From: Actinosynnema sp. ALI-1.44
GTDB lineage: Bacteria; Actinomycetota; Actinomycetes; Mycobacteriales; Pseudonocardiaceae
Reading direction: 5' to 3'
Length of the DNA stretch: 64,000 nucleotides
NCBI RefSeq assembly: GCF_001984155.1
Contig: NZ_MTQO01000049.1
Span: forward strand, 248,001-312,000
Part shown: positions 32,543 through 42,526 of the stretch, in pieces
Layout: every line of letters begins with the position of its first letter
Position numbering within the stretch: position 1 is the stretch's first letter
Translations under genes and position numbers: made by a program
Notes under the pieces: generated by a model
What the model was told of the DNA's origin: nothing
The model's input: only the letters and a program-made list of their open reading frames with translations
Database searches by the model: none

Positions 32543-33940
32543 TCAGCCTGCTCGGTGGGGACGCGACCGGCGCGCGGTCAGCTCGGCCAGCAACGACGTG
32601 GTGTGCTCGGCTGCGCGAAAGTCCGGGTCAGCCAGTACCTCGCGCAACAGGTCCCGGGTGGTCCGCACGCCAGGGCCACTGACGCGGAACTCCGCCAGCG
32701 CACGGTCCATCCTGGCCAGTGCCTGTCGGCGGTCCGGCGCCCAGGCGATCACCTTGGCCACCAGCGAGTCGTACTCCGCAGGCACCCGCCACCCCGGATA
32801 GCCGTGCGTGTCGACCCGGACGAACGGTCCCCCAGGCGGGACGAACTCGGTCAGCACGCCGGGGCAGGGCAGGAAGTCACGGTCCGCGTCCTCGACGTTC
32901 ACCCGGCACTCGACCGCGACTCCCCGTGGCCGCACGTCGTCCTGGCCGAGGGACAACGGCCGGCCCGCGGCCACCTGGAGCTGTTCGCGGACCAGGTCCA
33001 CACCGGTGACCATCTCGGTGACCGGGTGCTCCACCTGAATGCGGCAGTTGACCTCGATGAACGCGACGTCGTCGCCGTCGACCACGAACTCGAAAGTGCC
33101 GGCGCCGCTGTAGCCGACCGAGCGAGCACCGGCCACCGCGGCACCGGTGAGCCGGCCGAGCACCCCGGGCGCCAGTGCCGGGGCGGGGCTCTCCTCGATC
33201 AGCTTCTGGTAGCGGCGCTGCACCGAGCAGTCCCGCGCGCCGAGGTGAATGATGTTGCCGTGGTCGTCGGCGAGTACCTGCACCTCGATGTGCCGCGCTC
33301 CGGGCAGGAACCGCTCCGCGTACACCCGGTCGTCGGCGAACACCGCGCCAGCGGCCGCGCGAGTGGCCCGGAAGGCGGGCAGCAGCTGGTCGGCCTGCCA
33401 CACCACCGACATGCCGCGGCCCCCACCGCCTGCCACCGCCTTGATGATCAAGGGCAGGCCGATCTCCCTCGCCACCGCGGCCAAGTCCCGCGCATCGGTC
33501 AGCGGCCGGGCGCTCCCCTGCGGAACGGGCAGCCCGGTCTCGGCCATCAGCCGACGGGCCGCCGCCTTGTCCCCGAGCCGGGCCATCACCTCCGGCCTCG
33601 GGCCGACGAACACCAGCCCGTTGCGGGCGCAGATCTCGGCGAAGTCCGGGTCCTCGGCGAGGAACCCATAGCCGGGGTGCACGGCCTCGGCGCCGGTGCG
33701 CAGCGCCACCTCGACGATCGCAGGCGGGTACAGGTAGCTCCGTTTCGGTGCGGCGGGGCCGATCTGCACGGCCTCGTCCGCGGCCAGCACCGCGGCGGAG
33801 TCGCGGTCGGCGGTGGAGTGCACCACCACCGTGCGGATGCCCATCTCGCGGCAGGTGCGCACCACTCGCAGGGCGATCTCACCCCGGTTGGCCACCAGCA
33901 CGGTCCCGAACGGCCGATCCTCCGGTGTCGTCGCGTTCAC
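32543..33940 (-). CDS. accC: Acetyl-CoA carboxylase, biotin carboxylase subunit
   Basis: This 465-aa ATP-grasp enzyme shows VLVANRGEIALRVVRTCREMG at the N-terminus, HPGYGFLAEDPDFA, the ATP loop IIKAVAGGGGRGMSVV and the C-terminal EVNCRIQVEHPVTEMVTGVDLV. It carboxylates biotin on the carrier protein using ATP and bicarbonate. The GTG at 33940 overlaps the BCCP stop (GTGA). A cluster-encoded ACC raises malonyl-CoA supply, as seen in several pentangular polyphenol clusters. Confidence 0.92.
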   Translation of the reverse strand: MNATTPEDRPFGTVLVANRGEIALRVVRTCREMGIRTVVVHSTADRDSAAVLAADEAVQIGPAAPKRSYLYPPAIVEVALRTGAEAVHPGYGFLAEDPDFAEICARNGLVFVGPRPEVMARLGDKAAARRLMAETGLPVPQGSARPLTDARDLAAVAREIGLPLIIKAVAGGGGRGMSVVWQADQLLPAFRATRAAAGAVFADDRVYAERFLPGARHIEVQVLADDHGNIIHLGARDCSVQRRYQKLIEESPAPALAPGVLGRLTGAAVAGARSVGYSGAGTFEFVVDGDDVAFIEVNCRIQVEHPVTEMVTGVDLVREQLQVAAGRPLSLGQDDVRPRGVAVECRVNVEDADRDFLPCPGVLTEFVPPGGPFVRVDTHGYPGWRVPAEYDSLVAKVIAWAPDRRQALARMDRALAEFRVSGPGVRTTRDLLREVLADPDFRAAEHTTSLLAELTARRSRPHRAG

Positions 33941-34461
33941 CCCGTTCGCTCCGTCCGTGGTGGCCTCAGCCGGAGCAGCGGCTGGCCGTACTCCACTGGT
34001 TGCGCGTCGGCAACGAGCACGTCGACCACTTCGCCGTGCTGCTCGGCGAGGATCGGGTTCAACAGCTTCATCGCCTCGATGATGGCTACCTGTTGTCCCG
34101 GTTCCACCAGGTCGCCCGGGGCGACGAACGGGGTGGCCCCGGGTTCGGAAGCGCGGTAGAAGGTGCCGACCAGTGGCGCGGTGACGGTGTCCAGTTCCGG
34201 CTTCGATTCGGCGTCCGGCGCGGGGACGGCCGCGTCGACCGATGCCGTCGCGGGCCACTCGACGTCCAGACTGGCACAGCCGAACCGCACGCTGACCCGG
34301 CTGGGCCGCAGCGGTGCGGCGCGCACCACGTCGGCGACGCCCTGGCACAGCACCTGGATCGCGTCCTGCGCGCCGAGCTGGGCGACGGTGGCCTCCAGCG
34401 GGCCGGCTTCCACGCCATCACCCGAACCGCGGTACGCGCCGGTCACTCGCATGCCTGTCAT
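33937..34461 (-). CDS. accB: Biotin carboxyl carrier protein of acetyl-CoA carboxylase
   Basis: This 174-aa protein has a C-terminal biotinyl domain with the target Lys in IIEAMKLLNPI and the typical APLVGTFYRASEPGATPFV start. The N-terminal 80 residues are a subunit-contact region. The ATG at 34461 is preceded by GGTGGGAG. It is cotranscribed between the carboxyltransferase and biotin carboxylase genes. Confidence 0.92.
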   Translation of the reverse strand: MTGMRVTGAYRGSGDGVEAGPLEATVAQLGAQDAIQVLCQGVADVVRAAPLRPSRVSVRFGCASLDVEWPATASVDAAVPAPDAESKPELDTVTAPLVGTFYRASEPGATPFVAPGDLVEPGQQVAIIEAMKLLNPILAEQHGEVVDVLVADAQPVEYGQPLLRLRPPRTERTG

Positions 34462-34477
34462 GTGCGCACTCCCACCT

Positions 34478-36157
34478 TCAACGCTCAGTCGTGCCGAACC
34501 GACGAAACCTGGCTCTGCGGGCGGCCACCAGCTCGGTGCCTGGCCGGCCGAGCAGCTCTCGCAGTGCGCAGACCACGGCGTCCCTGGCCAGGCTGGTGGT
34601 CGCCGTGGGATCTCGGTGGGCCCCACCTCCCGGTTCCGGCACGACGCCGTCGACCACGCCCAGCCGGAGCAGCGACCGGGCATCGACCCGCAGCGCGGCC
34701 GCGGCGGCCGCGGCCGCACCGGGATCCCGCCAGAGGATCGCCGCGCAGCCCTCGGGGCTGATCACGGAGTAGATGGCGTGCTCGCAGATCAACACCCGGT
34801 CGGCCACAGCCAGTGCGAGAGCGCCACCGCTGCCGCCCTCCCCGGTGATCAGGCTGACCACCGGGACCGGCAGGCCGCCCAGCGTCCGCAGGCACTGCGC
34901 GATCGCGTGCGCCTGGCCGTGTTCCTCGGCGGTGCGGCCGGGGTAGGCGCCGGGTGTGTCCACCAAGGTGATCACCGGGATGCCCAGCTTGGCCGCCATG
35001 CGCATCAGCCGGATCGCCTTGCGGTAGCCCGCAGGCGAGGACATGCCGAAACCTCGGCGCACCAGTTCGGCGGTGCTGTTGCCCTTCTGGTGACCGATCA
35101 CCATCACCGGCAGGCCGTCCAGCCGGGCCAGGCCGCCCACGATCGCCGGGCAGTCCTCGCCGAGCCGGTCACCGTGCAGCTCGACGAACCCGTCAGTCCA
35201 CGCGGTGAGGAGGTCGAGGGTGCTGGGCCGGTCGAAGTGCCGCGACAGCCGGACGAGTCGGTCGATCGACTGTTGCGGGACCTGGTCCGGATCGCGCCAC
35301 ACCGGGTCGGCCCGGTCCCGGCCCCACCCGGTGGCCGGCCGGTCGCCGATGGCCAGCAACGCGGCCAGCGTGTGCGGCAGCTCGGCCCGCGGACACACCC
35401 CGTCGACCAGCCCGTGGTCGAGCAGGAACTCCGCGGTCTGGAAGCCGTCGGGCAGCCGCTGGCGGATCGTCTGCTCGATCACCCTGGCCCCGGCGAACCC
35501 CATCCTCGCGCCCGGTTCGGCGAGGATCACGTCCGAATGGGTCGCGTAGGACGCCGCCACCCCGCCGAAGGTCGGATCGGCCACCAGGGTCACGGTCAGC
35601 AGGCCGGCCTCGTCCAGCGCGCTCATCGCGTTGATGGTCTTGGGCAGCTGCATGAGGGAGAGCACACCCTCCTGCATGCGCGCCCCGCCCGAGGCAGTGA
35701 CCACGAGCAGCGGTACCCGCTCGGCCAGCGCCGTCTCGGCCGCGGTGGCGATCGCCTCCCCGGCTGCGGTACCCAGACTGCCGCCGAGGAACCGGAAGTC
35801 CATGGCCGCGACAACGAGCCGCCTGCCGCGCGCCGTGCCCTGCGCGACGGCGACGGCGTCCGCCATGCCGGTCGCGCTGCGCGCCCGCTGCAGCCGCACC
35901 GCATACGGCACCAGGTCAGTGAACTCCAGTGGGTCGTGGACGGACGGCCCGGGGAGCACGGCGCGGGCAGACCCGGCGTCCAACAGCCGGTCGAGCCACT
36001 GCCGCGCGGTCAGCGGGCCGTGCCAGCCGCAGTCCGGGCAGACGCGGCCGAGCCGGTCGAAACGCTTGCGGTACAACAAGGACTGGCACTTGCGGCAGGC
36101 CAGCCAGTCGTCCGCGCCGCCGCCGACCGGGTCGGCCCGATCCACGGTACTGGTCAT
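34478..36157 (-). CDS. accDA: Acetyl-CoA carboxylase carboxyltransferase, fused beta and alpha parts
   Basis: This 559-aa protein joins an AccD-like half with a zinc ribbon (CRKC and CPDC, about 21-43) and an AccA-like half from about residue 300 ([45 protein letters not shown]). It moves the carboxyl group from biotin to acetyl-CoA. Fused single-chain AccDA proteins are common in actinomycete type II PKS clusters. It is first of the three ACC genes, with GGGGAGG before the ATG. Confidence 0.92.
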   Translation of the reverse strand: MTSTVDRADPVGGGADDWLACRKCQSLLYRKRFDRLGRVCPDCGWHGPLTARQWLDRLLDAGSARAVLPGPSVHDPLEFTDLVPYAVRLQRARSATGMADAVAVAQGTARGRRLVVAAMDFRFLGGSLGTAAGEAIATAAETALAERVPLLVVTASGGARMQEGVLSLMQLPKTINAMSALDEAGLLTVTLVADPTFGGVAASYATHSDVILAEPGARMGFAGARVIEQTIRQRLPDGFQTAEFLLDHGLVDGVCPRAELPHTLAALLAIGDRPATGWGRDRADPVWRDPDQVPQQSIDRLVRLSRHFDRPSTLDLLTAWTDGFVELHGDRLGEDCPAIVGGLARLDGLPVMVIGHQKGNSTAELVRRGFGMSSPAGYRKAIRLMRMAAKLGIPVITLVDTPGAYPGRTAEEHGQAHAIAQCLRTLGGLPVPVVSLITGEGGSGGALALAVADRVLICEHAIYSVISPEGCAAILWRDPGAAAAAAAALRVDARSLLRLGVVDGVVPEPGGGAHRDPTATTSLARDAVVCALRELLGRPGTELVAARRARFRRFGTTER

Positions 36158-36296
36158 GCTAGTTCCGCCTCCCCGAGATTTCGACGCCTGGTCACCTTGA
36201 GCTGGCACCGTTCGTTTTGGTGCGTACCGGTGGCTGGTTCGCGCCACGTTCCCCTGAGGTGCGGTTGCTGCCACGTGGGCTGCCATGCCGGTCCGT

Positions 36297-36623
36297 CTAC
36301 CGGGCCGGTGTGCGGTCGCCCGAATAGGCCGCCGTCACCTGGTAGACGCCGAATGGTCGGGGCAGGCTGGTGTCGCGGTAGGGGCGCAACAGCGCGGTGC
36401 TGTCCCGGTGATCCACACCGCGCTCCCACTTGTGGAACGCGGCGAGATCCCGCCAGTGGCTGACCACCACGAACCCGGTGGGATCCGGCACCGAGCGGAG
36501 CAGTTCGTTGCCGAGCAGCCCAGGTACTCCAGCCAGGTTGTGGCTGACCTGGTGGTACGCCGCCTCGATGCCGGTCACGTCCGCGGTGTCGTGGTACAGC
36601 AGCACCCGCACTTCGCCGATCAT
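36297..36623 (-). CDS. Antibiotic biosynthesis monooxygenase (ABM) domain protein, copy 1
   Basis: This 108-aa ferredoxin-like alpha+beta barrel subunit contains [45 protein letters not shown] and a [18 protein letters not shown] strand-helix unit. ABM proteins such as ActVA-Orf6 oxidise anthrones or quinols without cofactor. It overlaps the second ABM gene (ATGA), as in pentangular polyphenol clusters where such pairs occur. Confidence 0.8.
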   Translation of the reverse strand: MIGEVRVLLYHDTADVTGIEAAYHQVSHNLAGVPGLLGNELLRSVPDPTGFVVVSHWRDLAAFHKWERGVDHRDSTALLRPYRDTSLPRPFGVYQVTAAYSGDRTPAR

Positions 36624-36975
36624 CGCGCGGCCTCCCACTCCTCGTGGGTGCGGCCGCCCGCTGCCCCGGGCAGGTGGGCCACCACGTGCATGGTCGTCAT
36701 CGAGCCGCCGGAGCGGTACGGATGCAACTGCTGCCGGTGTTCCAGGTGACGCCTGCTGGTCTCGAACACGCGGAAACCGGCTTCGCTCACCCAGTCGCTG
36801 ACGATGTAGTAGACGCCGTCCTCGTCGGCGCGCGACAGCCACTGGCCGAGGTTGGCCGGGTGCGAGGTGACCGACTCGCCGATGTCCAGCCACACCCGCT
36901 CGAACTCGGCCGCCATCCCGGGCTTGATCCGCATGCGCAGCATCACCCGGAACACGTTCCCGTTCGCCTCGGACA

Positions 36976-36976
<1 letters not shown>
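36620..36976 (-). CDS. Antibiotic biosynthesis monooxygenase (ABM) domain protein, copy 2
   Basis: This 118-aa protein has the ABM pattern RVMLRMRIKPGMAAEFERVW, then YYIVSDWVSEAGFRVFETS and a C-terminal VVAHLPG strand. It probably forms dimers or heterodimers with copy 1. Likely role: cofactor-free oxygenation or quinone formation on the nascent polyphenol. It overlaps the SRPBCC cyclase gene by one nucleotide. Confidence 0.8.
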
Positions 36977-37720
<744 letters not shown>

Positions 37721-37736
37721 CGTGATCCTCCTCGTT

Positions 37737-38984
37737 TCATGGCTTCTCGAGCACGAGAGCCGAGTTGAAGCCGCCGTGGCCCCTGGCCAGCACCAGCACC
37801 CGGCGCAGCCGCCGCTCCCGCAGCTGGCCGGTGACCAGGTCGATGTCACAGCCGGCGGCCAGGTCGTCCGGGCCGACGGTGTGCGGGATGACACCGTCGC
37901 GCATGGCGAGCAAGGCCGTGGCCACGTCCAGCGCGGAGCCGCCCGCGTAGAGCCGCCCGGTGAGGGTCTTGGGCGCGGTGACCGGAACGGCCTTCGGCCC
38001 GAACACCGCGCTGATCGCCTGCGCCTCGACGAGGTCGTGCTCCGGAACGCCTGCCGCGTCCGCGAACACCACGTCCACATCGGGTGGGGTGACGCCCGCG
38101 TCGGCCATGGCTCGCTCGATGGTGCGCCGCAGTACGGGCGGACGGGATGACCCGGGCGCGGGGTCCATCCCGGCGGCGTAACCGACCACCACGCCGTAGC
38201 CGGGATCGCGGCCCCGTGCGGCGGCGGATCCGCGGCTTTCCACGATCAGCACCGCGCCGCCCTCGCCAGGCAGGTAGCCGGACGCGTCCAGGCCGAACGG
38301 CAGGAACGCCCGTGCCGAATCGTCCACAGTAGACATATTGCCCGCGCTGATCTGCGCGACCAACGCGTACGGGCACAGCGGAGCGTCGGTGCCGCCGCTG
38401 ACCACCACCCGGGTGCCGGTGCGGGTGAGGCGGCGCGCGTGGCCGACGGTGTCCAGGCCGCCGGCCTGTTCGCAGCAGAACACCCCGCACGGGCCGCGCA
38501 TGCCGTGCCGAATCGCCACCTGTCCGGTGGTAGCCGCGTAGAACCACGCGATGGACTGATAGGCGCTGACCCAGTCGGGTCCGGTGCCCCACAGCCGCTG
38601 CATCTCCCGCTGGCCGAACTCGGCACCGCTGGACGACGCGGCGGTCACCACGCCCATCTCGTACTCCGGCAGGTCCGCCGGGTCGACGCCGGCGTCGGCC
38701 AACGCCTCGGCGGTGGCGGCCAGGCTGTGCTGGGTCCAGGCGTCGGTCTGCGGGATGAGCCGGCCGGGCACATGGTCCTTGGCGACGAATCCCGGTACCT
38801 GTCCGGCGAACCGCACCGGGTACGGCGACGGATCGAAGCGGTCGATGCGCACGATTCCCGACTTGCCTGCCAGCACGGCCTGCCAGTGTGCGTCCACGCC
38901 GACTCCCGTCGGTGCCACCACGCCGATTCCGGTGATCACAGGGCAGGCCGCCGCGTCACCCGTGCGGTTGTCTGTGCCCATCAT
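37737..38984 (-). CDS. KS-beta / chain length factor of the type II PKS
   Basis: This 415-aa ketosynthase-fold protein has the normal active-site Cys replaced by Gln (CCEQAGGLD, Q173), the hallmark of chain length factors. It carries VITGIGVVAPTG at the N-terminus and GEGGAVLIVE near residue 245. It normally pairs with KS-alpha, but the cluster's only KS-alpha is at 59595 on the other strand. GGAAGG lies before tandem ATGs. Confidence 0.93.
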   Translation of the reverse strand: MMGTDNRTGDAAACPVITGIGVVAPTGVGVDAHWQAVLAGKSGIVRIDRFDPSPYPVRFAGQVPGFVAKDHVPGRLIPQTDAWTQHSLAATAEALADAGVDPADLPEYEMGVVTAASSSGAEFGQREMQRLWGTGPDWVSAYQSIAWFYAATTGQVAIRHGMRGPCGVFCCEQAGGLDTVGHARRLTRTGTRVVVSGGTDAPLCPYALVAQISAGNMSTVDDSARAFLPFGLDASGYLPGEGGAVLIVESRGSAAARGRDPGYGVVVGYAAGMDPAPGSSRPPVLRRTIERAMADAGVTPPDVDVVFADAAGVPEHDLVEAQAISAVFGPKAVPVTAPKTLTGRLYAGGSALDVATALLAMRDGVIPHTVGPDDLAAGCDIDLVTGQLRERRLRRVLVLARGHGGFNSALVLEKP

Positions 38985-39143
38985 GTCCACGCCTTCCGTA
39001 CTCCGCACCGTCCATCGTCGGCCTGACAAGGCTCCCGTGAGCTGCTTGAACCCGTCTCGAACGCCCCTCGAAGGCGACGCCGAACGCGGGGTGGCCCCGA
39101 ACACTCGCGACGTGGGACACGGGTCCACTGAGGACTGGGGCGT

Positions 39144-39593
39144 TCAGCGCAGCGTGAACGCGGCCGCGTTCACGACCAGAGCCAGCATGGCGAGCACCGT
39201 GCGCAGCGCGTGCCAGCGCCGCCACAGCCGCCGTGGATCGGACCAGCCCTCGGGAATGTCATCCGGGTCGAGGCACTTGATCCGGCGGTTGATCGGCACG
39301 TTGCGGAAGTGCGAGATCACCGACACACCGATCAGCAGCATCGCACCGGCCGCGAACAGCCACCGGCTGCCCGGCGAGAGCACCACCAGCACGAGATCGG
39401 CCAGCGTCGAGCCGAGCACGATGATCGGCATGGCCGGGTCCCAGTGCCTGCCGATCAGTTGGTGCGTGTACACGTATCGATCCACCGGCATCACCATCAA
39501 AGCCGGTAGCACGCTGAGCATCACGGCGAAGAGCACGCCGGTCACCACGCCGCTGCCGACCAGTGCCACCACGCCGAGCAGGCCGGTGATCAT
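39144..39593 (-). CDS. DUF1772 membrane protein, copy 1
   Basis: This 149-aa protein has four hydrophobic segments and the DUF1772 hallmarks RYVYTHQLIGRHWDPAMPI and ISHFRNVPINRRIKCLDP. DUF1772 proteins are often called anthrone oxygenase-like and appear in polyketide clusters, but their reaction is not settled. A second copy lies at the right window edge. About 160 bp separate it from KS-beta. Confidence 0.8.
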   Translation of the reverse strand: MITGLLGVVALVGSGVVTGVLFAVMLSVLPALMVMPVDRYVYTHQLIGRHWDPAMPIIVLGSTLADLVLVVLSPGSRWLFAAGAMLLIGVSVISHFRNVPINRRIKCLDPDDIPEGWSDPRRLWRRWHALRTVLAMLALVVNAAAFTLR

Positions 39594-39624
39594 GGCCGCT
39601 GCTCGGCGACACCGGGTGCCTCGC

Positions 39625-40482
39625 TCACGGCAGAGCGACCTTCGCGATCAGGTCGAGCTGCCCGACGTCAGCGGTGCACGGGAAGAGCAGCAGCTCGTCG
39701 CAGCCCGCGGCGGCGTACCCGTCGATCGTCCCCCGCAGCCGTGCCTCGTCGGCGATCACCGCGCCGGCCAGGAACTGCGCTTTGGGGCCGAGATAGGAGT
39801 AGTAGTCCAGCAGGTACTGGGCGGCGCGCTGCCCGCGGTCATCACCGAGCGCGACGTAGGTCATCGCGGCCATCCGTGGCACGTCGGTGCGGCCCTCCTC
39901 GGCGAACACCGCCTTCGCCTTCGCCACCAGCTCGGGGTAGGCGGCGGCCGAACCTCCCGGGGAGATCCAGCCGATGCCGTGCCGCGCGGCCCGGCTCAGC
40001 GCCGCCGGGGAATGGCCGCCCACCCAGACCGGGATCTGCCCGTTGACGGGCCGGGGGCCGATGCCGGGCACCTCACCCTGGCCTGCCCACACCCGCTGGA
40101 GCTCCGTCAGGAGCTGGTCCAGCCGCCGGCCTCGAGTGTGGTACGGCACGCCGGTGGCCTGGAAGTCGTCCTCCCGGCCACCCGCGGCCACGCCGACGAC
40201 CAGTCTCCCGCCGGAGAGCCGGTCCACGCTCGCCAGCTGCTTGCCCAGCTCGGCGACGCTGGGACGGTACCCGGCCAGCAGGATGGTGGTCGCCAGGGTG
40301 ATCCGCTCGGTGGCCGCGGCCGCGGCCGCGAGCGCGACGATGCTGTCGTAGCTGTCGTAGACCAGTCGGTCGATCACGGCCAGCGTGTGGAACCCGTTGT
40401 GTTCGGCCCGGCGCGCGAACTCGACGAGCTGCCGACCGTCGGCGCCCGGGACGGTTGTCGGCAGGCCAACTCCGATGTCCAT
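39625..40482 (-). CDS. Luciferase-like (LLM) flavin- or F420-dependent oxidoreductase
   Basis: This 285-aa TIM-barrel protein has the family start MDIGVGLPTTVPG, ITLATTILLAGYRPSVAELGKQLASVDRLSGGR, and VNGQIPVWVGGHSPAALSRAARHGIGW. Members are FMNH2 monooxygenases or F420-linked dehydrogenases; which one applies is not clear. A flavin reductase is encoded at 47333. Likely a tailoring oxidation or reduction. Confidence 0.85.
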   Translation of the reverse strand: MDIGVGLPTTVPGADGRQLVEFARRAEHNGFHTLAVIDRLVYDSYDSIVALAAAAAATERITLATTILLAGYRPSVAELGKQLASVDRLSGGRLVVGVAAGGREDDFQATGVPYHTRGRRLDQLLTELQRVWAGQGEVPGIGPRPVNGQIPVWVGGHSPAALSRAARHGIGWISPGGSAAAYPELVAKAKAVFAEEGRTDVPRMAAMTYVALGDDRGQRAAQYLLDYYSYLGPKAQFLAGAVIADEARLRGTIDGYAAAGCDELLLFPCTADVGQLDLIAKVALP

Positions 40483-40516
40483 GTGATTCCTTCCGTGAGT
40501 CTGAGCTCGGCTCCGG

Positions 40517-41377
40517 CTACGCGTCCACCACGACAGCGGCGTCGTCGTCGCCGTGACCGACCAAGATCGCGGCGGCGTACCGTTGTGCGGCCAGCCGCAC
40601 CAGTGGCAGGTCAAGGTGGTGCAGACCAGCCTCGCGGTCGGCCAGGGTCAAGTCCTTGTGCATCAGTGCGCTGCGAAACCCGGCCGGCTGGTACTCGCGG
40701 CGGCGCATGAACTCGGCACGGAAGGCGAGCACCGGCGACCGCCAACCGCTGGCGTCGAACACGTCCAGCACCAGCTCCCTGGTGAGCCCGGAGCTCTCGG
40801 CGAAGGCCACCGCCTCGGCGAGCCCGACCGTCTGCACCCCGAGCAGCAGGTTGAACGCCAGCTTGAGCGAGCTGGCCGCACCGACCGCACCGACGTGCCG
40901 GACCTGCTGACCGAGCGCGTCCAGCACGTCCCGTGCACTATCCACAGTGGACTCGTCCCCTGCGGTGAACACGCGGAGCCGACCCCGCGCGGCCATCTCC
41001 GGGTTGCCGAGCACACAGGCCTCCACCCTGCTCAGCCCGGCGTCGGCGAGCAGTGCGGCAGCCCGCCGGGAGAACTCGGGGGACACCGTGGAACTGTCCA
41101 CCACCGGCTGTTCGGGACGCAGGGTGGTGGCCAGATCCTTGAGGAGCACCTCCGCCACCGCGTTCTCGTCGGCGAGGCTGAGCAGCACCACGTCCGCCTC
41201 CGCCGCGGCGCCCGCAGCCGAGTCCGCCACGCGGGCACCGGCCGCGGCCAGCGGTGCCGCCTTCGCCGCGGTGCGGTTGAACACGGTGACGTCGAACCCG
41301 GCGGCCAGCAAGGCCCTGGCCATGCCGGCACCCATCGCGCCCAGTCCGATGACGGCCGCCGACCGTTGCTTGGTCAC
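40517..41377 (-). CDS. Beta-hydroxyacid dehydrogenase / imine reductase-like NAD(P) oxidoreductase
   Basis: This 286-aa protein has an N-terminal Rossmann fold with AVIGLGAMGAGMARALLAAG and VFNRTAAKA (NADP-type), and an all-helical C-terminal domain with the catalytic Lys region SSLKLAFNLLLGVQ (about residue 170). The substrate loop reads VLGNPEMAARGRLRVF; beta-HADs normally have Ser-Gly-Gly there, so a different substrate is likely. Imine reductases share this fold. It overlaps the SchA/CurD gene. Confidence 0.8.
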   Translation of the reverse strand: MTKQRSAAVIGLGAMGAGMARALLAAGFDVTVFNRTAAKAAPLAAAGARVADSAAGAAAEADVVLLSLADENAVAEVLLKDLATTLRPEQPVVDSSTVSPEFSRRAAALLADAGLSRVEACVLGNPEMAARGRLRVFTAGDESTVDSARDVLDALGQQVRHVGAVGAASSLKLAFNLLLGVQTVGLAEAVAFAESSGLTRELVLDVFDASGWRSPVLAFRAEFMRRREYQPAGFRSALMHKDLTLADREAGLHHLDLPLVRLAAQRYAAAILVGHGDDDAAVVVDA

Positions 41378-41760
41378 GACCGGATTTCCGGGTGGGTGTC
41401 AACCGACATCTGCGAAACGCACCGCATGGCGGCATCCCGGAAGTACGCCTCGAACCCCTGCGGTGTACTGGTGTCCCGCTGCTGGGCCAGGTAAGGCGCC
41501 AGCTTCTCCTCGATGAGGTGCACGCCGCGCTGAGCACCGACGTGCCGCCCGACCGCGGCGAAGTCGCCTTCGTAGTGGATCACGCGAACCACCACGTCGT
41601 CCTTGATGAACACGGCGGTGCCGAGCAGCCTGCCGGCCGCGTCGCCGTTGTCGTCCCGGAACACCGGGGTGTCCATGCGCTGAAAGCCCGCGAAGATCTC
41701 GGCGATCTCGTCCTCGTGCCCGGGTAGCACCCGGTAGGTGACCGCGGCGTACGGCATCAC
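41374..41760 (-). CDS. SchA/CurD-like (TcmI-type) cyclase domain protein, copy 1
   Basis: This protein has about 128 residues and belongs to the family called SchA/CurD, found in whiE-like spore pigment clusters. Features are YAAVTYRVLPGHEDEIAEIFAGF, LLGTAVFIKDDVVVRVIHYEGD, and VHLIEEKLAPYL with a C-terminal MRCV. It probably assists late cyclisation or oxygenation. It is similar in length and pattern to the protein at 46927. Start GTG 41760 overlaps the ketoreductase stop; ATG at 41757 is an alternative. Confidence 0.8.
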   Translation of the reverse strand: MMPYAAVTYRVLPGHEDEIAEIFAGFQRMDTPVFRDDNGDAAGRLLGTAVFIKDDVVVRVIHYEGDFAAVGRHVGAQRGVHLIEEKLAPYLAQQRDTSTPQGFEAYFRDAAMRCVSQMSVDTHPEIRS

Positions 41761-42512
41761 ACACCTCCGTCCACATTGAGCGTCACACCGGTGATGTAAC
41801 GGGAGGTGTCACCGGCCAGGAACAGCACCGCACCCGCGACGTCCTCCGGTTGGCAGATCCGGCCGAGCGCGGTCATCCCGACGATTCGCTCGACGGCATG
41901 CGCGGGCAGGCCCGCTCCCGGTTCGGTTTCGGTCAGGCCGGGCGCGACGGCGTTCACCCGGATGCCGCGCGGCCCGACCTCCTTGCACAGCGCCCGGGTG
42001 AAGCCGATCAGCGCGGCCTTGGACGTGGTGTAGTGCACGCCGTTGGCCCGGCCGCGCAGCGCCACCGACGAGCCGATGTTCACCACCGACGAGCCGTTGG
42101 CCAGCAGCGGCAACACGGCCTGGGTGACGAGGAAGACGGTGGTGGTGTTGTGGTCCACCACGCGTTGCCACTCGGCGACGGCCAACCGCTCGAACGGCAC
42201 CATGCCGTCCACGCCGACGTTGTTCACCAGCACGTCCAACCCGCCCAGCGCGGTGCGAGTCTCCTCGACCAGCGCGGCGACGTCCTCAGGCCTGGTGACA
42301 TCGGCGGCGACCACCTTGTGCACCTGGCCCAACTCCTTCAGCCCGCGGCTGAGACTCGCGGCGGCTTCACTGTCCGCACGACCGCAGGTGACCACTTTCG
42401 CGCCGGCGCGGGCGAACGCCAGCACCGTGGCCCGCCCGATGCCCTTGGTGCCGCCGGTGACGAGCACCCGCTTGCCTGACAACCCCTGGTCCACGAAAAG
42501 CTCTCCCTTCAT
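41757..42512 (-). CDS. SDR ketoreductase, FabG-like
   Basis: This 251-aa classical SDR has the NADPH motif VLVTGGTKGIGRATVLAFARAG, NNVG, the catalytic Ser in VVNIGSSVALRG, Tyr-Lys in VHYTTSKAALIGF and the tail RYITGVTLNVDGG. It probably reduces one keto group of the polyketide. It is a close pattern match to the SDR at 62765, suggesting paralogues. Confidence 0.88.
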   Translation of the reverse strand: MKGELFVDQGLSGKRVLVTGGTKGIGRATVLAFARAGAKVVTCGRADSEAAASLSRGLKELGQVHKVVAADVTRPEDVAALVEETRTALGGLDVLVNNVGVDGMVPFERLAVAEWQRVVDHNTTTVFLVTQAVLPLLANGSSVVNIGSSVALRGRANGVHYTTSKAALIGFTRALCKEVGPRGIRVNAVAPGLTETEPGAGLPAHAVERIVGMTALGRICQPEDVAGAVLFLAGDTSRYITGVTLNVDGGV

Positions 42513-42526
42513 GTTGGGTGCACCGC

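Noticed and set aside
29869-36463. Long forward frames of 718 and 766 codons opposite the AT, monooxygenase and ACC genes
   Set aside because: Antisense shadows of high-GC third positions; the reverse genes carry intact catalytic motifs.
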